From the NCBI GenBank assembly GCA_019347945.1, contig JAHWKK010000008.1, positions 62,001-126,000 of the forward strand: a stretch of DNA of 64,000 nucleotides. Direction: 5' to 3'. Shown here piece by piece: positions 20,201 to 27,722 of the stretch. Under the pieces are notes generated by a model. That model saw only the letters and a program-made list of their open reading frames with translations. It searched no databases and was not told where the DNA came from. Both the position numbers and the translations under genes were made by a program. The first letter of the stretch is position 1, and the number at the start of each line of letters is the position of its first letter. This stretch comes from Acidobacteriota bacterium. Its GTDB lineage: Bacteria; Acidobacteriota; Thermoanaerobaculia; Gp7-AA8; JAHWKK01.

Positions 20201-20473
20201 ACGTGTTCCGTCGTACTGCGCGCTGAACGCGATCCATCGTCCGTCGGGCGAGAACTTCGGAAAAAGCTCCAGACCGGCGTGAGAAGTCAGCCTCGTGGCA
20301 ACGCCCCCTGACGAGGCTGCCAGCCAGATGTCTCCGCCGTTCACGAATGTGACCATTTCCTCATGAATATCGGGAAAGCGGAGGAGTCGCGCAAGTTCGC
20401 CGTCCTGTGCATGGGCCGCGGCGGTGATTGCGATCGATGCGAGGAGAAGGGAAACGGTACGGATGGTTTTCAT
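17204..20473 (-). CDS. Tricorn-like S41 protease, exported
   Basis: A 1089-aa exported protease. A signal peptide (SLLLASIAITAAAHA) is followed by two WD40/PD40-like beta-propeller blocks with FSPDGRWIAFS and WSPDGSTIIYLS repeats (about residues 30-650). An acidic linker (SDEEPVTGDEQDDSEES) lies near residue 560, a core C1 domain near 690-760, a PDZ domain near 770-850, and the S41 catalytic domain with the nucleophile in NGYSSSGGDAFPYYF (about residue 985). The order matches archaeal and bacterial tricorn proteases, which degrade oligopeptides. Acidobacteria carry many such genes. It is monocistronic and divergent from ftsE. Confidence 0.94.
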   Translation of the reverse strand: MKTIRTVSLLLASIAITAAAHAQDGELARLLRFPDIHEEMVTFVNGGDIWLAASSGGVATRLTSHAGLELFPKFSPDGRWIAFSAQYDGTRQIYVMPTAGGTPRQLTFYNDIGNLPPRGGFDYQVLDWAPDGKSILFLAHRLPWGERMRRHYTIDFDGGMEAPLEIPQGSGGMYSPDGTQVVYTPIEREYRTWKRYRGGRAQDVWVWDIPSSTVRQVTSSPATDNQPVWVRNRIYFTSDRDGHLNLWSSEADGGETQVTHHDTWDALWPSAGPDQIVYENGGYLRKYDVRSGTDEIIPIRLRGDFEATLPRVVDVGDRIQSVSPSPTGVRAVVEARGEIFTVPAEKGEPRILTRTPGVREHSPSWSPDGSTIIYLSDRSGEYEIWTRPADGSGEEKQLTRDGDTWRYAPMWSPDGRRIAYSDRRARLKVLDTATGRTIEIDMGRFSDITDYQWSGDSRWLTWTNESENTLSSVWVYSIAAGTKHRLTSEDTDEANPVFDPEGRYLYFLSNRDFNLTFSDYEFTYLFTDARRVYVGVLAKDGPALLLPESDEEPVTGDEQDDSEESDEEPDPPAGAPKPVRIDPDGFENRVRAIPGSPSNYRALSATTKGPVYIQGGALKRYDIDVRKEETILEGIQAYEISRDGQKVLYRAGPNYGIVAMAPGQKSADGRLELDELETMTDPRLEWRQEYRDAWRTFRDWFYDENMHGVDWEAMYDKYEPLVSHIAHRSDLDYILGELGGELNAGHVYVQSAPSDAIDRTDHGLLGAEIVADPSGYFRIEKIFPGENWQADFRSPLTEPGVDVNEGDYIIAVDGVSTRTVKNFYELMRHTADRVVALEVSSRPSPAGARTEQVRPIAHETNLRYLDWVQGRRRYVDEQSNGRIGYIHLPNTAVEGTRELFKYFYPQARKDALVLDARYNGGGFIPAQMIELLERPVLSYWVRRDIEPFMTPGFAHTGPKAVLVNGYSSSGGDAFPYYFRKRGLGPVIGTRTWGGLIGISGNPQLMDGGGVLVPTFRFLDPEGYWAVENTGVAPDIEVVDRPDLEAQGIDPSLDTALEYLLNELEENPPTELVIPAPPAEPDMYPDGSRR

Positions 20474-20643
20474 GGGCTCTCCTGAGAGGTCTGTTCGGCG
20501 GCGCTAACGATAACAGACGGCGAAGAGTCGAGATCGGGAGCTCGGGTCGTCGAAGGGGGCCCGTTGAGTCCCGAGTTGGGGCGGCGCGAGGTGTCTCGAG
20601 GCGCCCGCACATCTGCCGGTCATACCGAATATCATTCAGCAGG

Positions 20644-21357
20644 GTGATTCACTTCTACCATGTGTCGAAGCGGTTCGATCGGTACCGGACGGCGCTGAGC
20701 GACGTCAGCTTCCAGCTCGACAAGGGAGAGTTCGCGTTTCTGACGGGACCGAGCGGCGCGGGAAAATCGACACTTCTGAAGCTCATTCTGAAGCAGTTCG
20801 ATCCGACCGAGGGGCAGATCATCGTCAACGGTCGCAATCTGGCGACGGTCAAAGGACGCTCGCTGCCGTTCTTTCGACGAGGAATCGGCATGGTGTTCCA
20901 GGACTTCAAGCTGATCGACAGGATGAGCGTGTTCGAGAATCTTGCGTTCGTCATGACGGTGATCGGTGTTCCGCGGAAGGAACAACGGGAACGGGCATAC
21001 CGGGTGCTGCGGCAGGTAGGGCTGCAGCATCGGCTGAACGCGCTTCCGCAGCAGCTCTCGGGCGGCGAGCAGCAGCGCGTCGCGCTCGCGAGAGCCCTCG
21101 TCAATGACCCGGAAGTTCTCATCGCGGACGAGCCGACGGGAAACCTCGATCCGGAGCTCTCGCGCGAGATCATCGAGATTTTCGTCGAGGCGAATCTGCG
21201 AGGTTCCACGATACTCGTGGCGACGCACGACCCTTCCCTGATCCGTCACACGGGACGAAGACAGTTGCGGCTCGACGACGGGCATCTGGTCGAGCAACGG
21301 ACGACGAGAAGAGAGCCCGCGCAGGAGCAGCAGAGCCCGTTCATGGCGGATCGTTGA
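20644..21357 (+). CDS. ftsE: Cell-division ABC transporter ATP-binding protein FtsE
   Basis: FtsE is the ATPase of FtsEX, which activates peptidoglycan hydrolases at the division septum. I use the GTG at 20644, which gives the standard opening (VIHFYHVSKRFDRYRTAL) and 237 aa. The track continues upstream to 20428 without family similarity. Walker A (GPSGAGKST), Q-loop (VFQDFKL), signature (LSGGEQQRVALARAL), Walker B (VLIADEPTGNLD) and the switch His (ATHD) are all present. The stop is 3 nt before the ftsX start, the standard operon. Confidence 0.95.
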   Translation: MIHFYHVSKRFDRYRTALSDVSFQLDKGEFAFLTGPSGAGKSTLLKLILKQFDPTEGQIIVNGRNLATVKGRSLPFFRRGIGMVFQDFKLIDRMSVFENLAFVMTVIGVPRKEQRERAYRVLRQVGLQHRLNALPQQLSGGEQQRVALARALVNDPEVLIADEPTGNLDPELSREIIEIFVEANLRGSTILVATHDPSLIRHTGRRQLRLDDGHLVEQRTTRREPAQEQQSPFMADR

Positions 21358-21360
21358 ATC

Positions 21361-22284
21361 ATGCCGTTGGAACGGGAGAAAAGCTCGGGCGCGCTCGGAT
21401 CGTTGCGCTGGATGATCGCCGAGGCGATGAGGCGGCTGTGGCTGTCGAAACGAAATACGATCGCTGCAACGGGGATGATCGCCGTGGCGCTGACGCTTCT
21501 GGGCCTCTTCCTTCTCGTGGCGGAAAATCTCGGCCGGGCAGTCGAGCGGCAGACGGGCGCGACCCAGATCACGGTGTACCTCGAGCCCCAGGCCTCGGCC
21601 GCCGAGCAGGCTGCCGTGCGCGCGCTGCTGAGCTCGACTCGTGAGACTTCCCGGTTCACCTTCGTGTCACCGGAGCAGGCGAGTGAGCGGTTCCGCGAAT
21701 CCTTTCCGCAGCTCGCCGCGCTGAGCGCGGAGCTCGATGAGAATCCGTTTCCCGGATCCTTCGAAGTGGTGATTCCGGAGGAATGGATCGATTCACGCGG
21801 CTACTACGAGCAGATGGCGGCGCTCCAGCAGCAACCGGGGGTGGATGAGGTGCAGCTCAACTGGGAGTGGATCGCGCGGCTCCGCAGCCTTGTGCGGACG
21901 ATCCGAGTGGTCGGGCTCGTATTCGGCCTCGCGCTGAGTATCGCCGCAGCGTTCATGATCGCCAACGTGATCCGGCTGACGATCGTTCTCTATCGTCAGG
22001 AGATCGGGATCATGCGACTGGTCGGTGCGACCGAGACGATGGTTCGCGTTCCTTTTCTCATCGAGGGTCTGATTCAGGGGTTGCTCGGCGGTGCTCTGGC
22101 CGTGGCGATCCTGGCGTTGCTGTTTCATTTCGGCCCGGCGTGGCTCGATCCGGAGGGCGCTCTGCTGCTGGCTCCGCTGTTCTCGACCTTCCTGCCGCCA
22201 CTCGTGATCGGCGCGATGCTCGCCGCCGGAAGCGCCGCCGGGCTGGCCGGGAGCTGGGCCGCCGTGAGCAAGAGAGAAGAGTGA
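21361..22284 (+). CDS. ftsX: Cell-division protein FtsX
   Basis: The permease-like partner of FtsE, 307 aa. One membrane helix near residues 37-57 is followed by a periplasmic domain (about 60-180, TQITVYLEPQASAAEQ and FVSPEQASERF). Three further helices follow (about 185-205, 230-255, 275-298), the FtsX topology. It lies 3 nt after ftsE. The C-terminal residues SKREE and the stop come from the left arm of heptamer element 2. It signals ATP-driven conformational change to septal amidase activators. Confidence 0.95.
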   Translation: MPLEREKSSGALGSLRWMIAEAMRRLWLSKRNTIAATGMIAVALTLLGLFLLVAENLGRAVERQTGATQITVYLEPQASAAEQAAVRALLSSTRETSRFTFVSPEQASERFRESFPQLAALSAELDENPFPGSFEVVIPEEWIDSRGYYEQMAALQQQPGVDEVQLNWEWIARLRSLVRTIRVVGLVFGLALSIAAAFMIANVIRLTIVLYRQEIGIMRLVGATETMVRVPFLIEGLIQGLLGGALAVAILALLFHFGPAWLDPEGALLLAPLFSTFLPPLVIGAMLAAGSAAGLAGSWAAVSKREE

Positions 22285-22460
22285 AGAGAGAAGAGTGAAG
22301 AGTGAAAGGGGGTCGCCGGGAGGCGAGTCCCGGTGATGAGGGACATCGCGCAAGTTCGCAAAGGTGCGGCTCGGCTGGCGCCTCGCCCCGCCACCGAGTC
22401 TGGTCTTTCTTTCACTCTTCACTCTTCTTTCACTCTTCACTCTTCACCCTTCACTCCTCC
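22275..22460. repeat. Inverted pair of GAAGAGT heptamer arrays (element 2)
   Basis: The left arm 22275-22307 (GAAGAGT/GAAGAGA units) overlaps the ftsX stop. The right arm 22410-22460 (CACTCTT and CACCCTT units) ends 20 nt before the hemL start. About 100 bp of unrelated sequence lies between. No gene was seen inside. Confidence 0.8.
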
Positions 22461-22479
22461 TCCCCGTATACTCGACGGG

Positions 22480-23793
22480 ATGGCGAAAAAGTCGGATCAA
22501 CTGTTCGAACGCGCGCAGAAGGTGATTCCCGGAGGGGTGAACTCACCGATTCGCGCCTTCAAAGCTCTCAACGGCACCCCTCATTTCATCGAAACGGGGC
22601 AGGGCTCGAGATTCTTCGATGCAGACAAGCTCCAGCTGATCGACTGTATCGGCGCCTGGGGGGCGATGATCCTCGGGCATGCCCACCGATACGTCGTCGA
22701 AGCGGTGAAGAAAGCCGCGGTTCGCGGATTCGCTTATGGCGCTCCGACCGAATCGGAGATCGAGCTCGCGGAGATGATCGTCGGTGCGGTCCCTTCGGTC
22801 GAGATGGTCCGGCTCGTAAACTCCGGCACCGAGGCGACCATGAGCGCGATTCGTCTCGCGCGCGGGATTACGGGGCGGTCGAAGATCCTCAAGTTCGACG
22901 GGTGCTACTACGGTCATCTCGATTCGCTCCTTCTGAAGTCGAGCGAAGGTGATGACATGCGAGGTTTGCCGGACTCGGCGGGGATTCCGCCGGAATTCGC
23001 GGAGCTCGCAGTGTCGGTTCCCTTCAACGATCCCGAGCAGGTGGGCCGCGCGTTCGATCGATTCGGAGATCAGCTGGCCGCGGTCATCGTAGAGCCGGTC
23101 GCCGGGAACATGGGTTGTGTTCCTCCACAGCCGGGGTTCCTCGAGAAGCTTCGCTCGGTCTGCGATGGGAAAAATACTCTCCTGATCTTCGACGAGAGCA
23201 CCACGGGATTCCGTGTTTCGTGGGGAGGTGCCCAGGAGCTGTATGGGGTCCAACCGGATCTCACAATACTCGGGAAGATCATCGGCGGCGGGCTGCCGAT
23301 CGGAGCCTATGGCGGCCGAAACGATCTGATGAACCATGTTGCTCCGGTGGGGGACGTCTATCAGGCCGGGACCCTCTCCGGGAACGGACTCTCGGTTGCC
23401 GCCGGCATCTCGACCTTGAGCATCCTGAAAAACGGGCCGGTCTACCGGGATCTCGAGCAGCGTTCGAAGGAGTTCGAGGAAACCGTCCTCAAGCTCGCCG
23501 AAAACTACGGGATTCCGATCCGCCTGAACCGCGTCGGCTCGATGTGGACGATGTTCTTCGCCGAAGAGCCGGTGACCGACCTCGTGAGCGCGAGAAAGTC
23601 CAATCTCAAGTTCTTCGACCGCTTTTTCCAGCTGATGCTCGGCGAGGGAGTTCATCTGCCGTCGTCCCAGTTCGAGAGCGCATTCTTCTCGTCGGCGCAT
23701 GCTCGGAAGGACATTCAGCAGATCTGCGAACGGATCAATCTCGTCTTCAAGCGAATGTCGAAGGAGTTCGAAGACGACCTGATGCGCTGGTGA
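22480..23793 (+). CDS. hemL: Glutamate-1-semialdehyde 2,1-aminomutase HemL
   Basis: A PLP enzyme converting glutamate-1-semialdehyde to 5-aminolevulinate, the entry to tetrapyrrole synthesis by the C5 route. ATG 22480 gives the canonical opening (SDQLFERAQKVIPGGVNSP); the frame upstream is repeat sequence. The 437-aa length is normal. The PLP lysine lies in LGKIIGGGLPIGAYGG, with further marks in VRLVNSGTEATMSAIRLAR, FDESTTGFR and YQAGTLSGN. It sits directly after heptamer element 2, so its promoter or ribosome site must lie within or just after that repeat. A long antisense frame here is a shadow. Confidence 0.96.
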   Translation: MAKKSDQLFERAQKVIPGGVNSPIRAFKALNGTPHFIETGQGSRFFDADKLQLIDCIGAWGAMILGHAHRYVVEAVKKAAVRGFAYGAPTESEIELAEMIVGAVPSVEMVRLVNSGTEATMSAIRLARGITGRSKILKFDGCYYGHLDSLLLKSSEGDDMRGLPDSAGIPPEFAELAVSVPFNDPEQVGRAFDRFGDQLAAVIVEPVAGNMGCVPPQPGFLEKLRSVCDGKNTLLIFDESTTGFRVSWGGAQELYGVQPDLTILGKIIGGGLPIGAYGGRNDLMNHVAPVGDVYQAGTLSGNGLSVAAGISTLSILKNGPVYRDLEQRSKEFEETVLKLAENYGIPIRLNRVGSMWTMFFAEEPVTDLVSARKSNLKFFDRFFQLMLGEGVHLPSSQFESAFFSSAHARKDIQQICERINLVFKRMSKEFEDDLMRW

Positions 23794-23839
23794 AGCCTGT
23801 TGGAATCTCCTGGGGCCTCTCCTAGTTTGCCAATTCGAG

Positions 23840-24181
23840 ATGCGAGTCAAAGCCTTCCTTACAGCTTTGCTGATGCTGATCGCCCTCCCGGGCCTCGGTC
23901 TGGGCGAGATGTGCGGCGAGCAGAGTTGCTGCGAGGCACCGATGGTGGGCTCGCCGATGGACTGCTGCACGATTGGACAGGCTCCCGAGCCAGTCGCTTC
24001 CAGTAGCGTCACGACGTTGTCTGCAAAGACACCGGCGAGCAAGATGCTCATCTCCCGATCAGAAGCAAGCCCGGCAGAGTCAGGACCGCGGGTCGTTCAA
24101 GCCGCCGTACTACCTGGTGAATCTGCCTCTCCCCCCTCCTGTCGCGAGCGTCTCGCGGTACTCTCGATTCTCCTGATCTGA
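23840..24181 (+). CDS. Small secreted Cys/Met-containing protein of the efflux operon
   Basis: 113 aa with a signal peptide (MRVKAFLTALLMLIALPG) followed by a cysteine cluster: MCGEQSCCEAPM, then PMDCC. The rest is Ser/Pro-rich and of low complexity. It starts 46 nt after hemL and precedes the TolC-like gene, so it most likely opens the metal-efflux operon. The CC and Met-Cys spacing would suit periplasmic soft-metal binding, but that is inference. No named family was recognised. Confidence 0.55.
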   Translation: MRVKAFLTALLMLIALPGLGLGEMCGEQSCCEAPMVGSPMDCCTIGQAPEPVASSSVTTLSAKTPASKMLISRSEASPAESGPRVVQAAVLPGESASPPSCRERLAVLSILLI

Positions 24182-24283
24182 TCGCCCCTGCGGTCCCGGC
24201 CCCATTAAACGGGATCGGTGTATTTCTTCCACGGAGAGAAGGGAACAGTCGATGCGACTGCCCTAAAAGACAGCAGGGGAATC

Positions 24284-25591
24284 ATGAAAAGATCAGTTAT
24301 GGCAGCGGCCCTCGTGGCCCTGATTGCCATCTTCACAACGGCGGAGGCCCAGCAGGCGGTCTTCGATCCGGACATGCTGGCGACGCGGGACATTCTCGAG
24401 CGAAATGAGCTCGTGCTTTCCGTGCTGCAACGGAATCCGGATATCGAAGCCGCGCGGCAGGCGCTCCGTGCCGCCGAGCAAAGGATCATTCAGGCCGGGG
24501 CCCTCGATGACCCAATGCTGATGAGCTCCATCGCTCCTCTCAGTATCGGGGGCAGTGATCGGTTCGGTGCGAGGATCGAGGGACGACAGCGTCTTCCTTT
24601 TCCAGGAAAACGAAAACTTCGTACCGACATCGCACGCGCCAAGTCAGCCGTCGCACAGAATGATCTGGAATCCCTCCGTCTCCAGCTCGCGCTGATCACC
24701 TCGACGCTCTACGACGAGTACTACCTGGTCGAGCGGTCGCTGGAGATCACCAGGGAGCACATCGCGCTCCTGGGGGAGCTGAAAGAGAGTGCGGAAGCAC
24801 AGTATGTCGTCGGCCGGGCATCGCAGCAGGACCCGCTTCAGGCCGAAGTCGAGCTGACTCATCTCGTGCACCAGGAGATCATCCTCGCCACCGATCGTAG
24901 AGAGATCATTGCGCGGCTCAATGAGCTTCTTCATCGCGCACCCGCCGCCGATCTTCCTTCTCCGCCTCGACAGCTCCTCGCTTCCGAGATTGAAATTCCG
25001 GACAGAGAGATGCTGCAGGCGTTGGCGCTGGAGCGGCAGCCGGTGCTCGAAGCCGCGTCTGCGCGCCTGGAGGCGGAACGGGCCGGTATCGAGCTGGCGC
25101 GGCTCGACTTCTATCCCGACTTCGATCTGATGGGCTCCTACAACTCGATGTGGATGAGCACCGAACACCAGTACATGGTGGGAGTGGGCATCAACCTCCC
25201 GGTGTGGCGCGAGAAGCGGCGCGCTGCCGTGCGCGAAGCCGAGGCGGAGGCCGAGAGCGTCGAGAATGAGATCGCGAGCATCAAGGACGAGATCATGAGT
25301 GAAGTGGAACGGGCCTGGCTGGAAATCGCTGAGGCCCGCCACGTCATAGAGCTCTACTCAGATCGGCTGCTGCCTGCTGCTCGCGATCAGGTCGCAGCGG
25401 CCCATGCCGGATTCATTGCGGACCGAAACAGCTTCGTCGCCGTCGTCGAAGCGGAAAAAAACCTGCGGAGCGTCGAGCTCCGATACGAAGAGGCGATCGC
25501 AGCGTTGATGACAGCCACCTCGCGCCTCGAGAGAGCCGTCGGCCTCCAACCTACGGAGCTGACGAGGGAGATCACCCATGAAACTGAATGA
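24284..25591 (+). CDS. TolC/CusC-like outer-membrane efflux protein
   Basis: The outer-membrane channel of a tripartite metal efflux pump. ATG 24284 is chosen because an AGGGGAA ribosome site precedes it and a signal peptide follows (SVMAAALVALIAIFTTAEA). The 435 aa hold two outer-membrane-efflux repeats with long amphipathic coils (VLQRNPDIEAARQALRAAEQ, then a second at about residue 225-430), the TolC layout. It overlaps the CusB-like start by 14 nt, followed by CusA, so the three form one pump. The antisense frames are shadows. Confidence 0.9.
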   Translation: MKRSVMAAALVALIAIFTTAEAQQAVFDPDMLATRDILERNELVLSVLQRNPDIEAARQALRAAEQRIIQAGALDDPMLMSSIAPLSIGGSDRFGARIEGRQRLPFPGKRKLRTDIARAKSAVAQNDLESLRLQLALITSTLYDEYYLVERSLEITREHIALLGELKESAEAQYVVGRASQQDPLQAEVELTHLVHQEIILATDRREIIARLNELLHRAPAADLPSPPRQLLASEIEIPDREMLQALALERQPVLEAASARLEAERAGIELARLDFYPDFDLMGSYNSMWMSTEHQYMVGVGINLPVWREKRRAAVREAEAEAESVENEIASIKDEIMSEVERAWLEIAEARHVIELYSDRLLPAARDQVAAAHAGFIADRNSFVAVVEAEKNLRSVELRYEEAIAALMTATSRLERAVGLQPTELTREITHETE

Positions 25592-27722
25592 AAAATATCA
25601 GGAGCTCTCGCCGCACGCGAGAAGAGTCACGATCGCGATCGTTTCGGTCCTGGCTCTGGCCATCGCTCTCGTGTTGTTCGCAAAACCACTCGTCTCGTGG
25701 TTCAGCCTCGAGCCGATGGGAGATGAGGCATCGGAAGCGACCGAAGTCCGTGCGGGAGATTTCTCCGTCGACGCCGCATTGCGGCCTGATCCACCTCGCC
25801 AGAAGGGAAACACAATGCTTCTGACGATCCTCGATCCGGAACAGAAGCCGGTGGAGGATGCCGAGGTCGAGGTCACGTATCTGATGCCGGCGATGGGCGC
25901 GATGGCTGAAATGCGTGGCGAGGCCGATGTCCGGGAGAAGGGCGACGGCCGGTACGAAGCGGCGTTCGATCTGCCGATGGGTGGCTCCTGGACGCTGACG
26001 GTCGATATCCGCTCTGAAGCGGGGGCGGGTCAGGCCCGTTATAACCTAACGGTAGGCACCGCCGGCCTCGTCGCGCTTGATGGAGCCGGGGGAGCGTCGA
26101 ACGGTCCCACGTTCACCTTCCCTGCGGAAACACTCGAGGAGTTGCGACGAGCGTTTGCGTCGTATGAGAAGGCGCGGGCACTCCTGGCGGCCGACCGCAT
26201 TGGCGGAGTCGCCCTCCATGCCGACTCGATTGCACGAGCTCTCGAGCGGGCCGGTCAGACCACCCCGGGATCAGCTTCCGAGGTGAGCCAGTGCCTCGCG
26301 GACGGAGCGATTGCCGCGAACCGTCTGGCCGCGGCCTCGACGATCGATGAGGCGCGAGCGCAGTTCGCTGAGCTGAGTCGATTTCTGATGTCTCTCGGTG
26401 CGTCCGACAGAAGGCTTCAGGAGGGGTGGCACGTGTTCGCCTGCCCCATGATCAGTGGATTCAACAAGTGGATGCAGACAGCCGAGTCGACGTCGAACCC
26501 CTACATGGGAACCGCGATGGAATCGTGTGGCTCGGAGTCCGAGTGGGGCGACGCGCTCACCGGTGCTGTGGCGGATCGGCATGCGCACGGAGGGGACGCG
26601 GCTTACTACACGTGCTCGATGCATCCGAGTGTCAAGCAGGATCAACCAGGTACTTGCCCCATCTGCAGCATGGATCTGACTCCGGTCACACACGAGGAGC
26701 TCGAGAGCGGCATCATCAGGGTCGATCCCGTCCGCACACAAAAGATCGGGGTGCGTATCGTGGAGGTCAGTCGAAGGCCGCTCACTGATACCGTCCGTGC
26801 CGTCGGGCGCACGACGTACGACGAAAGCAACGTCCGCGATGTGACACTGAAGCTGAGCGGCTGGATCGAAAAGATGTACGTCAACGAGACCGGACAGGCG
26901 GTTCGGCGGGGACAGGCGCTTCTCGCGCTGTACAGCCCCGAGCTCTATGCGGCGCAGCAGGAGTATCTTCTCGCGCTGCAGAGTCAGCGGACGGCTCGAG
27001 AAACAGGAGCTCCGGATCGGGCGGACTACCTCGTGCGAGCATCCCGGCAGCGGCTGAAGCTGTGGGATTTCTCCGACCGCCAGATCGACCAGCTCGCCAG
27101 CAAAGGCCAACCGCTCGAAAGGGTTCCGATCTACTCACCCTATAGCGGCTATGTGGTGTCGAAAGAAGTGAACGAAGGAGCTGCCGTTCAGGCGGGCCAG
27201 CGAATCCTCCGGATTGCGTCGCTCGACAACATCTGGGTCGAGGCAGACGTGTATGAATCAGATCTGGGCAAGGTCCGCACGGGTCAGCCTGTGACGGTGA
27301 AGCTGCCGTATGTTCCCGGCAAAACGTACCAGGGCGAAATCTCCTACATCTACCCCTGGCTCGATCCGGCCACACGCACCGGTCGCATCCGGATCGAGCT
27401 TCCGAACCGGAATCTCGAGCTCCGGCCGGAGATGTACGCCGATGTCGAGGTTCAGATCGGCGGAGGCGAATCGACTCTCGCCATCCCGGCATCAGCAGTA
27501 CTCGACACGGGCAGACGACAGATCGTGTTCGTCGATCTCGGTGAGGGACGGTTCAAGCCGAAGAGCATCCAGGTCGGCGATAAGAGGGGCAACTGGTATC
27601 AGGTGCTGAGCGGGCTGAACGAAGGAGACCGTATCGTCTCTTCCGCGAACTTCCTGATCTCGTCCGAGAGCCGGATCCGATCGGCCGAGCAGTTCTGGGG
27701 GAGTGACGATGAAGCCGAGTGA
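25578..27722 (+). CDS. cusB: CusB-like membrane-fusion protein with three extra domains
   Basis: A periplasmic adaptor of a heavy-metal RND pump, unusually long at 714 aa against about 400 for plain CusB. One N-terminal membrane helix (about residues 18-38) is followed by a FixH/YtkA-like beta domain (about 58-160, MLLTILDPEQKPVEDAEVEV). Next comes a DUF3347-like helical domain (about 180-320, ending near ESCGSESEW). A heavy-metal-binding motif follows (YYTCSMHPSV... CPICSMDL, about 341-372). The HlyD/CusB core fills residues 380-700 (VNETGQAVRRGQALLALYSPEL). It overlaps the TolC-like gene by 14 nt and cusA by 20 nt. Confidence 0.9.
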   Translation: MKLNEKYQELSPHARRVTIAIVSVLALAIALVLFAKPLVSWFSLEPMGDEASEATEVRAGDFSVDAALRPDPPRQKGNTMLLTILDPEQKPVEDAEVEVTYLMPAMGAMAEMRGEADVREKGDGRYEAAFDLPMGGSWTLTVDIRSEAGAGQARYNLTVGTAGLVALDGAGGASNGPTFTFPAETLEELRRAFASYEKARALLAADRIGGVALHADSIARALERAGQTTPGSASEVSQCLADGAIAANRLAAASTIDEARAQFAELSRFLMSLGASDRRLQEGWHVFACPMISGFNKWMQTAESTSNPYMGTAMESCGSESEWGDALTGAVADRHAHGGDAAYYTCSMHPSVKQDQPGTCPICSMDLTPVTHEELESGIIRVDPVRTQKIGVRIVEVSRRPLTDTVRAVGRTTYDESNVRDVTLKLSGWIEKMYVNETGQAVRRGQALLALYSPELYAAQQEYLLALQSQRTARETGAPDRADYLVRASRQRLKLWDFSDRQIDQLASKGQPLERVPIYSPYSGYVVSKEVNEGAAVQAGQRILRIASLDNIWVEADVYESDLGKVRTGQPVTVKLPYVPGKTYQGEISYIYPWLDPATRTGRIRIELPNRNLELRPEMYADVEVQIGGGESTLAIPASAVLDTGRRQIVFVDLGEGRFKPKSIQVGDKRGNWYQVLSGLNEGDRIVSSANFLISSESRIRSAEQFWGSDDEAE

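Noticed and set aside
22543-24051. 502-aa antisense frame over hemL
   Set aside because: No recognisable motif; the plus-strand HemL is unmistakable.
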